Positions 6,891 through 13,813 of a stretch of 15,377 nt of DNA are shown piece by piece. Position 1 is the stretch's first letter, and each line of letters begins with the position of its first letter. The translations under genes and the position numbers were made by a program. The stretch lies in assembly GCA_041484845.1 (NCBI GenBank), contig JBGPIK010000133.1, forward strand, positions 1 through 15,377. Direction: 5' to 3'. Below the pieces are notes generated by a model, which was not told where the DNA came from, ran no database searches, and was given only the letters and a program-made list of their open reading frames with translations. The DNA is from JBGPIK01 sp041484845. Its GTDB lineage: Bacteria; Desulfobacterota; Binatia; UBA9968.

Positions 6891-7241
6891 ATGGAAAACG
6901 ACAAAGATCGCTCAGGAGAAAAGCTCAAGTTTGACGAGCGAGCCAATGAAGATAAGTATTTCGCCATGAAAGAACACGAACTGATTGAGGGGATGAAGGC
7001 CGAGTTTCAGAAGATTGAAGCGGCCAGGCGGGAAGGACAGCCAGTGAACTGTCCGAAGTGTCCGGGAAGGCTGGAGAAGTACAGGTTTATGGGTTTCGTT
7101 TTAGATCGCTGCGAAAGCTGTGGAGGAATATGGCTGGATAAAGGCGAGCTGGAGGGAATTTTGCGAAAGGCGGCGCGCGGTCCGCTGGGTGCATTCCTTG
7201 AGCGCTATTTCTCCAAAGATGAAACAGGGAAGACGAGTTAG
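6891..7241 (+). CDS. Small zf-TFIIB-type zinc-ribbon protein
   Basis: A 116-residue cytoplasmic protein. Residues 1-50 are a charged, mostly helical segment. Residues 54-90 form a zinc ribbon CPKC...CESCGGIWLDKGELE, with Cys54, Cys57, Cys74 and Cys77 as ligands, the signature of the bacterial zf-TFIIB (PF13453-like) family. The C-terminus is a short helix (PLGAFLERYFSKDE). AGGAGA at 6877-6882 sets the start. It lies 55 nt after ftsH and 118 nt before the slipin gene on the same strand. Its function is unknown in the family; a link to FtsH and slipin is suggested only by position. Confidence 0.82.
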   Translation: MENDKDRSGEKLKFDERANEDKYFAMKEHELIEGMKAEFQKIEAARREGQPVNCPKCPGRLEKYRFMGFVLDRCESCGGIWLDKGELEGILRKAARGPLGAFLERYFSKDETGKTS

Positions 7242-7359
7242 ACCTGGCCTTACCATTTATGTCCCGTATGAATTACCTTTTTATCCTAATAATTGGCTAG
7301 ACTGGGCTTGCAAACTCGTCTCGGACCGAGATAAAAGTGAATATAGCGTAGGAGAGGCT

Positions 7360-8103
7360 ATGTTTAATTTCAGCGCTATTGCCACAGTTCTGATCATTGC
7401 CGTTTTGCTAACCATCAGCGGGCTCAAGATCTTAAAGGAATATGAGCGAGCAGTGATCTTTAGGCTCGGACGCTTGGTACAGGCGCGCGGCCCTGGGATT
7501 ACCTACGTCATTCCATGGGTTGAGAAAATGATGCGAGTGGAACTTCGCACAGTGACAATGGATGTTCCTCCCCAAGATGTGATTACACGCGACAACGTTT
7601 CCATCAAGGTCAGTGCTGTTCTCTACTTCAGGGTAATCGATCCCAATCGAGCCATCACGGAAGTGCAAAACTATCTCTTCGCCACTTCTCAACTCGCCCA
7701 GGTCACACTCAGGAGCACTTGCGGGCAGGCCCTACTGGACGAGCTCTTAGCCGAGAGGGACAAGATCAATGCCCGAATTCAGGAGATCCTGGACTCCCAA
7801 ACAGAGCCGTGGGGAATCAAAGTGGTCTTGGTAGAAGTGAAGGACATCGATCTTCCCCAAGAGATGCAACGGGCCATGGCCAAACAGGCGGAGGCGGAGA
7901 GAGAGCGGCGTGCAAAGATCATTCACGCAGAGGGAGAATTTCAAGCCTCGCAGAAGCTCGCAGATGCGGCGGAGGTCATTGGAAAACAACCGATCGCCAT
8001 GCACCTTAGATTTTTGCAAAGTCTAGTTGAAGTATCAGCGGACAATAATTCCACCATAGTTCTCCCAGTGCCCATCGACCTCTTAAGACGTTTCTTTACG
8101 TAG
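7360..8103 (+). CDS. Slipin / stomatin-like SPFH-domain membrane protein
   Basis: A 247-residue protein. One membrane helix (5-22) is followed at once by the SPFH domain, beginning LKEYERAVIFRLGRLVQARGPG. The slipin signature VITRDNVSIKVSAVLYFRVIDP is at 74-95. A coiled-coil helix (about 166-205, QRAMAKQAEAERERRAKIIHAEGE) drives oligomerisation, and the end STIVLPVPIDLLRRFF is typical of slipins. Slipins form large membrane rings and organise or restrain membrane proteases. The usual NfeD-family partner is not next to it, whereas ftsH is two genes upstream, as HflKC is functionally paired with FtsH elsewhere. I chose ATG 7360 because AGGAGAGG (7350-7357) precedes it and the 80 codons upstream in frame overlap the previous gene. 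Confidence 0.9.
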   Translation: MFNFSAIATVLIIAVLLTISGLKILKEYERAVIFRLGRLVQARGPGITYVIPWVEKMMRVELRTVTMDVPPQDVITRDNVSIKVSAVLYFRVIDPNRAITEVQNYLFATSQLAQVTLRSTCGQALLDELLAERDKINARIQEILDSQTEPWGIKVVLVEVKDIDLPQEMQRAMAKQAEAERERRAKIIHAEGEFQASQKLADAAEVIGKQPIAMHLRFLQSLVEVSADNNSTIVLPVPIDLLRRFFT

Positions 8104-8253
8104 AGCCGGCGCAGTTCTCGGTTTCCAACCGCCCAATTAGATCCTTCGGACATCTTCGTCATGGTGGTGGCGTCGCTGGGGCGCGCGCTGATCAGCAGGC
8201 CAAAATATGACGTTGCGCCAGATCAAGAGTTCCCATCATTTTACGACTCTCAA

Positions 8254-9561
8254 CTACGCACCCGCTTCAGGGGACAGATTCCCCTTATTAATATCCTTAT
8301 AGAAGGAACGGCTCGTTTCTCGTAACAATGACAATTTCGTCGCAAAGGCTATCGAGGCAAGTAAGCAGACTAAGCCACCGATCATCAAAGTGTCTGGAGT
8401 GCCGAATCGGTGTGCGACCGCTCCAGCCAGTAGACTGCCAAACGATTCGACGCCGCGGCGCGCCATAACAAAGAGGCTAATCACCCTGCCGCGTTTCTGG
8501 TCATCCACAATGGTCTGCAGAATCGTGTTGCTCGAGGCCATCTGCATCATTAACGAAAAGCCGACCACGAGCGCAATAACTAATGACAAAAGCAAATAAT
8601 GCGAGAATGATAGGGCAAAAATTCCGAATCCGTACATGATACCCGCGACAACAACCACCTTTCCTAGCCCTAGGATATTCCTTCGCGCCGCCAAGACAAC
8701 GGCTCCGCCCAATGCGCCGACACCGGTTGCTGACATGAGATAGCCGAAAGCCCGAGGACCGCCGTGCAAAACATTTTCAGCGAATACCGGCATGAGCAGC
8801 ATGAAAGAAACCCCCATAAAACTCACCAGGGCGACAAGCAGTAAAATCGAGCGGATGGGCACAGATCGAAATGCGTAGGTAGCTCCTTCCAGGATGCCGC
8901 GCCATACCTCGAGATTTCCTGACGCCATTTTTCTATCAGGAATCTTCATCAGAAAGAGCGCACCTATCACGGCAAGGTAACTTACGCCGTTCAGAATAAA
9001 GCACAGTTCTTCACCCAGAGAGGCAATCAGGACACCCGCTGCCAACGGACCGATCAGCAGGGCGCCGTTGAAGATAAAAGAGTTCAGCGCAATGGCGTTG
9101 CCTAGATCTTCCTTATTCTCAACCACTTCCACCAGGAATGCCTGGCGGGCCGGTATGTCAAAAGCGTTGACGATGCCTAATAACGCGCCGAGCACCACGA
9201 TATGCCAAACAGTTACCTGGCCGGTGATAACTAAAATCGCGAGGATAAATGCTTGCAGCGCCGCTAGACCTTGAGTAACCGCCAATATGCGGTGACGTTT
9301 GAATTTGTCGGCGATCACGCCGGCAAAGGGCACTAAAAAGAATAGGGGAATGTCGCTGGCGAATCCGACCACACCCAATAACAGCTCGGATTTGGTCAGC
9401 CGATACACCAGCCATCTCATGGCAATTTGTTGCATCCAAGTCCCCACCAGTGAGACGCCCTGCCCAAAGAAATACAGGCGGTAATTTCTCGAACTCAACG
9501 CGCGTAGGAGTAAATTGAGACCTTTTCTTCTATTAGGCACAGACCTACCTTCTAATTTCAT
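8254..9561 (-). CDS. MFS transporter, MFS_3/EntS-like efflux family
   Basis: A 435-residue inner-membrane protein with about twelve hydrophobic helices. Features of the EntS/MFS_3 branch are NYRLYFFGQGVSLVGTWMQQIAMRWLVYRLT at the start of helix 1, motif A GVIADKFKRHRI (81-92), DIPARQAFLVEVV (135-147) between helices 4 and 5, and a second-half RGRVISLFVM motif. Such proteins export small molecules such as siderophores or drugs by proton antiport; the substrate is unknown. ATG 9561 has no visible Shine-Dalgarno. GTG 9540, seven codons in, has GAAGGTAGG just upstream and may be the true start. It converges with the slipin gene and lies downstream of the binding-protein gene on the same strand, separated by a probable terminator. 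Confidence 0.88.
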   Translation of the reverse strand: MKLEGRSVPNRRKGLNLLLRALSSRNYRLYFFGQGVSLVGTWMQQIAMRWLVYRLTKSELLLGVVGFASDIPLFFLVPFAGVIADKFKRHRILAVTQGLAALQAFILAILVITGQVTVWHIVVLGALLGIVNAFDIPARQAFLVEVVENKEDLGNAIALNSFIFNGALLIGPLAAGVLIASLGEELCFILNGVSYLAVIGALFLMKIPDRKMASGNLEVWRGILEGATYAFRSVPIRSILLLVALVSFMGVSFMLLMPVFAENVLHGGPRAFGYLMSATGVGALGGAVVLAARRNILGLGKVVVVAGIMYGFGIFALSFSHYLLLSLVIALVVGFSLMMQMASSNTILQTIVDDQKRGRVISLFVMARRGVESFGSLLAGAVAHRFGTPDTLMIGGLVCLLASIAFATKLSLLRETSRSFYKDINKGNLSPEAGA

Positions 9562-9601
9562 GACTTTTAAGTATTGCCCATCTAATTGCAGTGTTTTTCA
9601 C

Positions 9602-9631
9602 AAAAAACCAAGACTATCGCGCTCACGATAG
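9602..9631 (-). terminator. Probable intrinsic terminator after the NMT1-like gene
   Basis: On the minus strand CTATCG-TGAGCG-CGATAG (9631 down to 9614) forms a 6-bp stem with a 6-nt loop. TCTTGG and then a run of six T follow (9602-9607). It lies about 100 nt past the stop of the binding-protein gene and would end that transcript before the MFS gene. Confidence 0.5.
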
Positions 9632-9730
9632 GCGGGATATGCTGAGGGCCAATCTGGGGCGTTTGCTGGTTTGAACAACGAGTGCACTAACGGCTATCGC
9701 TTGCCCGCAGGTCTGAGCCATTTCGGCTTC

Positions 9731-10729
9731 TTATTTTCCGTAGAGGCTCTTAACAAAGCCACTACTCTCGATCTCTTTCAAAATCGACGAATCGATAAAG
9801 TCAGCGGGCTTGGAATTTTTGATCTGGGGGCGGGTTTTGCTTAGCTGATCGAGGATCGTCTGAATGCCTTCGGGGCTCGGGTAGGGCACGGCCCGAATAA
9901 GCCGTTGTGACATTTCCTCATAGGCGGTTTGCATGGTGGAAACATCCTCGACCCGGGTATATTTTTTCAACACGTTCATGGCAAGCTCTTTGTTGGTTTT
10001 AAAGAGATAAATGCCTTCGAGATAAGCTTTCATGAACCGGATGACGGTATCGCGGTTGTCCCGGATAAAGCTTTTTCTCGTGCCAAAACCATGCATGGAG
10101 TACTGAACATCCAAGCGACTCAAATCGTACAGCAGTGAGCCGCCCGATTTGCGCGCAACGGTGGCAATCGGCTCGGATAGGACCACAGCATCCACGGCCT
10201 TGTTCTGGAGCGCCATCATTTCTTCGATCTCGCCGCCGACCTGAATGATCGCAACGTCTTTATCCGGAGCCAGCCCCCAACGATCCAGCGCAAAGCGGAG
10301 CGCGGCATCGCTCACCCCGCCGAGGCGGGAGATGCCGACCTTACGACCCTTCAGGGCGGAGGGTTCTCTGATCTCGGGTTTGGAAATGATCTTGAAGACA
10401 AAAGTATTGAGGGTGGCAGTCAGACCGACAAAGTCGGCGCCCCCCATATTGGCGTTGATATTGGCAACACCGGCGCTGGTCAAGAACTGGATCTCACCGG
10501 CCAGCGCGGCCTGAATCGCTAGTGAGCTCACCGGAATGTAAATCAAATCGGCATCCAGGCCGTACTTGCGGGCTAAGTTAGCCTCTTTCATGATGTAAAT
10601 CGGATCCATCTGAATCGCGATGGAAGTGTACGCGGCACGGACTTTGGGTGGAGTCTGTGCACGAGCGGTGTCAAAAAAGATCAGCGATAAGAGCCCGAGA
10701 GTAATTTGTATTAGCCGAGTCCTGAGCAT
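9731..10729 (-). CDS. NMT1/THI5-like ABC transporter substrate-binding protein (SsuA/TauA fold), orphan
   Basis: A 332-residue periplasmic binding protein. A Sec signal peptide MLRTRLIQITLGLLSLIFF...ARA ends near residue 24, before QTPPKVRAAY. The mature protein follows the NMT1-like pattern: DPIYIMKEANLARKYGLDADLIY, ALAGEIQFLTSAG, SALKGRKVGISRLGGVSDAALR and VDAVVLSEPIATVA. These proteins bind nitrogenous or sulfonate-type small molecules for an SsuABC-like importer, but no permease or ATPase is in the window, so it is an orphan or a partner of a distant system. The start is ATG 10729, because GGAGGA lies 4 nt upstream; an in-frame ATG at 10741 would put the Shine-Dalgarno inside the gene. 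Confidence 0.9.
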   Translation of the reverse strand: MLRTRLIQITLGLLSLIFFDTARAQTPPKVRAAYTSIAIQMDPIYIMKEANLARKYGLDADLIYIPVSSLAIQAALAGEIQFLTSAGVANINANMGGADFVGLTATLNTFVFKIISKPEIREPSALKGRKVGISRLGGVSDAALRFALDRWGLAPDKDVAIIQVGGEIEEMMALQNKAVDAVVLSEPIATVARKSGGSLLYDLSRLDVQYSMHGFGTRKSFIRDNRDTVIRFMKAYLEGIYLFKTNKELAMNVLKKYTRVEDVSTMQTAYEEMSQRLIRAVPYPSPEGIQTILDQLSKTRPQIKNSKPADFIDSSILKEIESSGFVKSLYGK

Positions 10730-11057
10730 GAATTCCTCCATTATATTCTAATGGGAAGAGAAACAAATTAATTTTACAGTCATTCGCGGCTGTCGAGTAT
10801 TGACGACGACGTTCCAGCGGATCCAATCGTTTCCTCAGAATTTCTAATCGTCGGTTGACAATGTCATCGTTGCCTCCCGTGATGACAGTGGCAACGCATT
10901 CTCTGCTTAGTCGCTACCACAGTCAATGAAGTTACGCTTAATATACTAGGGTGCGATGTATTTGTGAAAATGAACCAAGGCCCGGGAGTTGATTCGAACG
11001 GCAACAGCGCTATACCGTGGTTAGAGAACGCCTCTTATAGAAAGAAAAGGTCAAGCC
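10730..11057. promoter_or_regulatory. Divergent intergenic region with interlaced inverted repeats at 10855-10895
   Basis: This 328-bp gap separates the leftward NMT1-like gene from the rightward phosphomannomutase gene and must hold both promoters. Around 10855-10895 the palindrome TGACA-A-TGTCA (10856-10866) overlaps the repeat TGTCATC (10862-10868) / GATGACA (10881-10887). The latter is interlaced with GTTGCC (10869-10874) / GGCAAC (10890-10895). TTGACA at 10855 could be a -35 element, but no good -10 follows at the right distance. TATACT near 10940 is another candidate -10. The repeats look like an operator with three TGACA half-sites. Confidence 0.4.
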
Positions 11058-12755
11058 ATGAACACAGCTTCGTTTCTCAATTATACGCCGGTCCCGTTGG
11101 CCTTTGGCACCAGCGGATTGCGCGGCTTGGTCAAAGACATTACCGATCTCGAAGCTTATATCAATGTGAAAGCCGCGCTTCGGTATTTGTTGAGTATCGG
11201 CGATATTCGTGCGAGTAGCGGAGTTGCCATCGCCGGCGACCTCCGGCCGAGCACGGACCGCATCACGCGCGCCTGCGCGCAAGCGGTTGTCGACTCCGGT
11301 TGCCATGTGGAAAATGCGGGCAGGATTCCCACGCCGGCTTTGATCTCTCACGCCATCTCTACTGGACGCGCCGGCGTGATGGTGAGCGGAAGCCACATTC
11401 CATTCGATCGTAACGGCATCAAGCTCAATAAGAGCGTCGGCGAGATCGTAAAGCAGGATGAACCTGGAATTTTGCGCGAGGTCGAGCGCGTGCGCGTCGA
11501 GGAGTACAGCCGGACCGCAACGACATCGGTCTTCGACGCTTCTGGAATGCTCAAGCGATCGCCCGACTTGCCGCCGCTCGCTCGCGCCGCCGAAGAAGCC
11601 TACGTCCGTCGCTACCTGCAGACCTTCACCCGCGGGGGTCTCTCTGGCCAGCGGGTTCTTGTTTACCAGCATTCGGCTGTGGGCCGCGACATCTTGCCGC
11701 GCATCCTACGGGAGCTTGGCGCGGAGATAGTCACCGCGGGGCGCAGTGAAGCGTTCGTGCCCATTGATACGGAGGCCATAACCGACGAGCAGCTGGATCG
11801 TCTGGAGGAATTCGCCGTCGCTGCCGAAGGGAGCGGCCGGCCGCTTGACGCCATCGTCTCCACCGATGGCGATTCCGATCGACCCTTGCTGACGGCGGTG
11901 CTAGCCGCCTCCGAGACATCCACAGGCGGCCGGCGCGTACGTTTTTTACCCGGTGACCTGCTCGGAATAGTGGTTGCCGAATACTTGCGCGCGGATGCCG
12001 CCGCGGTCCCCATTAGCGCCAATGATGCTGTCGAGCAACGCATGGGCGAGCATGGGATTTCTCTCCTGAAGACCAAGATTGGATCACCCTATGTTATCTC
12101 CGCCCTTGACGAGTTGCGCCGCACCGGGACACATGCACGCATCGTTGGCTGGGAAGCGAACGGCGGATTTTTAACCGGCAGTGATATCCCGCTTAGGTCG
12201 GGAACGCTGGTCGCGCTACCGACCCGCGATTCAACATTGCCGATTTTGGCGAACCTGTTTGCGGCGGCCGAGCAGCGCGTCGCATTGCCCACAGTGTGGA
12301 ACCGGCTGCCTGCACGCTTCGGCCGCGCCGGCTTGCTCGACAACGTACCGGTCGCGGTGAGCCAGGCCATTCTGGCTCATTTGATTCCCGCCGGTGATAC
12401 GATTGAGGTGGAGTTCGATGACGCCGGCCGCGTGATCGACCGCAGCCGTCCGGGCGCGATGGCCACACCGAACACGGAGCCAACGGCCACAGATTGGCGG
12501 CGATGCAAAGCGACATTAACGCGTTTCTTCACGGCCACGCTCGGATTCGACGACATCGCGCGGATCAACGTGCTCGATGGCGTGCGCATCTATTTTCACA
12601 ATGGCGACGTCACGCACGTGCGGCCGTCGGGCAACGCGCCTCAACTGCGCATCTATGCCAACAGTGACTCGCAAGCGCGCGCCGATGAAATCGTGGAGCT
12701 TGGGCTACGCGAACCGGACGGGATCTTGCGTCAACTGGAACGCGCCTTCACGTAG
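11058..12755 (+). CDS. Phosphomannomutase-family alpha-D-phosphohexomutase (ManB-like)
   Basis: A 565-residue cytoplasmic enzyme expected to interconvert mannose (or hexose) 6-phosphate and 1-phosphate for sugar-nucleotide synthesis. All four hallmark loops are present: FGTSGLRG (16-23); the catalytic phosphoserine loop SGSHIPFDRNGIKL (110-123, Ser112); metal loop DGDSDRP (270-276); and sugar loop GWEANGG (364-370). The C-terminal phosphate loop RPSGNAPQLRIY is at 522-533. SGSHIP instead of TASHNP, and EANGG instead of ExSGH, fit the ManB subgroup as I recall it. At 565 residues it is longer than the usual 450-500, with extra sequence around 150-195 and 460-480. AAAAGG lies upstream of ATG 11058. 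Substrate specificity cannot be fixed from sequence. Confidence 0.88.
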   Translation: MNTASFLNYTPVPLAFGTSGLRGLVKDITDLEAYINVKAALRYLLSIGDIRASSGVAIAGDLRPSTDRITRACAQAVVDSGCHVENAGRIPTPALISHAISTGRAGVMVSGSHIPFDRNGIKLNKSVGEIVKQDEPGILREVERVRVEEYSRTATTSVFDASGMLKRSPDLPPLARAAEEAYVRRYLQTFTRGGLSGQRVLVYQHSAVGRDILPRILRELGAEIVTAGRSEAFVPIDTEAITDEQLDRLEEFAVAAEGSGRPLDAIVSTDGDSDRPLLTAVLAASETSTGGRRVRFLPGDLLGIVVAEYLRADAAAVPISANDAVEQRMGEHGISLLKTKIGSPYVISALDELRRTGTHARIVGWEANGGFLTGSDIPLRSGTLVALPTRDSTLPILANLFAAAEQRVALPTVWNRLPARFGRAGLLDNVPVAVSQAILAHLIPAGDTIEVEFDDAGRVIDRSRPGAMATPNTEPTATDWRRCKATLTRFFTATLGFDDIARINVLDGVRIYFHNGDVTHVRPSGNAPQLRIYANSDSQARADEIVELGLREPDGILRQLERAFT

Positions 12756-12974
12756 GCTTCAGCCGCAACGTTGGCAGGAAGAACCCGACGATTCCAGTTC
12801 AGGTGCAGCACCGTCGTTGCCATTTCCCGCCGAAACCGATGGCTTTAAATTAAGAAGTTAACCCTAATTCGACATTATTTTGAACCCGCGAAGGCGGTGA
12901 GCCCTACAGCCGTGGGCAATAAGACACTGCCTCGAGGACCACCCCGCAATCCCGCAATCTTTTCTTTTCTAAGA
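12756..12974. other. Gene-free stretch between the phosphomannomutase gene and site D
   Basis: I see no gene, clear terminator or RNA here. A short tandem CCCGCAAT CCCGCAAT occurs at about 12944-12959. The region is AT-richer than the gene to its left. Confidence 0.3.
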
Positions 12975-13014
12975 CCGTACAATATTAGACAGAAAACATT
13001 TCCAAGTCGGCGTA
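12975..13014 (+). promoter_or_regulatory. Site D: palindrome plus CGTA box, promoter-like module
   Basis: CCGTACAATATTAGACAG (12975-12992) is the fourth copy of the element, with CGTA at 13011-13014 after 18 bp, exactly as at sites A and C. Downstream there is no intact gene within the usual 106-109 nt, only a frameshifted hydrophobic relic (13027-13183). The site therefore seems to be left over from a decayed regulon member, unless it drives the 13252 or 13502 frames through a long leader. Confidence 0.55.
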
Positions 13015-13026
13015 TCGTTCAATCCA

Positions 13027-13183
13027 ATGGAGAAATCGACCGAGCGCTATTCCTTTGATCGTCTTAAGTCTGTTTCTCAGGGGAGGTTTGCCTCGCGGGG
13101 GCTATTACACGTGTAGCTATGCTCCCGTGGGCATCCCGGGCGTGGTGTCGGTTATCGTCCTTATTATGTTTCTGACAGACTAA
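13027..13183 (+). pseudogene. Frameshifted relic of a small hydrophobic protein, possibly DUF3309
   Basis: ATG 13027 begins MEKST, and that frame stops at 13116. Shifting one frame at about 13040 gives AIPLIVLSLFLRGGLPRGGYY, then a Tyr/Gly/Pro stretch SYAPVGIPG, then VVSVIVLIMFLTD and TAA at 13181. Hydrophobic helix, GxLP, aromatic Gly/Pro loop and second hydrophobic helix is the layout of the roughly 50-residue DUF3309 proteins. The match is loose, but a hydrophobic frame of the right size just after site D is suggestive. It has no Shine-Dalgarno and needs a frameshift, so I treat it as decayed. Confidence 0.35.
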
Positions 13184-13251
13184 CTCTACGGGTACAGGAC
13201 GCCGTTCCGCAGTTTGGTTGCACACGCCCATATCCCGTCGTAACAACCCGT

Positions 13252-13464
13252 ATGACGGGCGAGGAGAATCCGACGACCAAACAAATCAAAATCTACGATC
13301 ACCACTGCAAGCTCTTCAGCGTAGACAAAGGGCACACCGGGTCAAGTAGTCCGCGCTCCATCGTTGCCTATGGGCGACGAAAAACAATATTGAGCTTGCA
13401 GTTACGGAAGCGGTTTGAGCCAATGGATAAGTTGCAGGATGCCGATCCGGACAATTTCAACTAG
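13252..13464 (+). CDS. Doubtful 70-residue frame
   Basis: An open frame begins MTGEENPTTKQIKIYDHHCK and ends at TAG 13462. It has no Shine-Dalgarno, and its ATG sits in the loop of a small CCCGT-ATG-ACGGG hairpin (13246-13258). The sequence is polar and matches nothing I know. It may be non-coding or a remnant. Confidence 0.2.
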   Translation: MTGEENPTTKQIKIYDHHCKLFSVDKGHTGSSSPRSIVAYGRRKTILSLQLRKRFEPMDKLQDADPDNFN

Positions 13465-13501
13465 GGGTTCAAAGAGCCGCATGGCGGCATCGGAGAAAAT
13501 C

Positions 13502-13813
13502 ATGCACGGAACCGCGGAGGAGTTTTTCGACTCTCGGATTAGGCTCGCCACAGTCTCCCCGGAGACGGCGTTGATGTATGCAGTGCTCGAAGACGCCTTT
13601 TTCTGTTTTCGGGGACACATCAAGCAGCATGCGCGGCAGGCTGAGGAGTGGTTTTTTAGCGACGACTCTAACTCGCTCTTCTCTTTCGTGTCTATCTGCG
13701 AGGTACTTGAAGTTGAGCCGGAGTATTTCCGAAACAGACTTAAGCATCGGACCCTGCAATGGGTAGGGGGTCAGCGAGTTATGGATGGCAAACCAACAGG
13801 AGGGGAACCATGA
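13502..13813 (+). CDS. Conserved small hypothetical protein translationally coupled to mlaC
   Basis: A 103-residue soluble protein. The core is PETALMYAVLEDAFFCFRGHIKQHARQAEEWFFSDDSNSLFSFVSICEVLEVEPEYFRNRLKH. From memory, small uncharacterised proteins with an LMxAVLEDAxxC...AEEWFFSDD...FSFxxICxxLxLxPEYxRxxL pattern occur in soil deltaproteobacterial and related genomes; the last part resembles a helix-turn-helix-like helical pair, but no function is known. ATG 13502 follows GGAG (13492-13495) by 6 nt; ATG 13481 in the same frame is possible. Its TGA overlaps the mlaC ATG (ATGA, 13810-13813), so the two are probably co-translated. Confidence 0.7.
   Translation: MHGTAEEFFDSRIRLATVSPETALMYAVLEDAFFCFRGHIKQHARQAEEWFFSDDSNSLFSFVSICEVLEVEPEYFRNRLKHRTLQWVGGQRVMDGKPTGGEP

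Noticed and set aside
7120..7359. 80-codon upstream extension of the slipin frame
   Set aside because: It overlaps the zinc-ribbon gene in another frame, and a strong AGGAGAGG precedes ATG 7360, which starts directly before the membrane helix.
8187..8196. Perfect palindrome GCTGATCAGC between the convergent slipin and MFS genes
   Set aside because: Only 10 bp, no T-run on either strand and no second copy; probably chance.
10862..10895. H-type pseudoknot from the A-B-A'-B' repeats
   Set aside because: The connecting loops would be 0 and 2 nt, too short to span stems of 6-7 bp without losing pairs; an operator is more plausible.
11010..11672. 220-residue minus-strand open frame
   Set aside because: It lies opposite the phosphomannomutase gene and is a composition shadow with no recognisable domain.
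12944..12959. Tandem CCCGCAAT repeat as the start of a CRISPR or satellite array
   Set aside because: Only two 8-bp units with no spacers; no repeat array is seen anywhere in the window.
363..13014. The four palindromes as ends of miniature mobile elements
   Set aside because: No shared sequence extends beyond the palindrome and CGTA box, there are no target duplications or paired ends, and spacing to start codons is constant.
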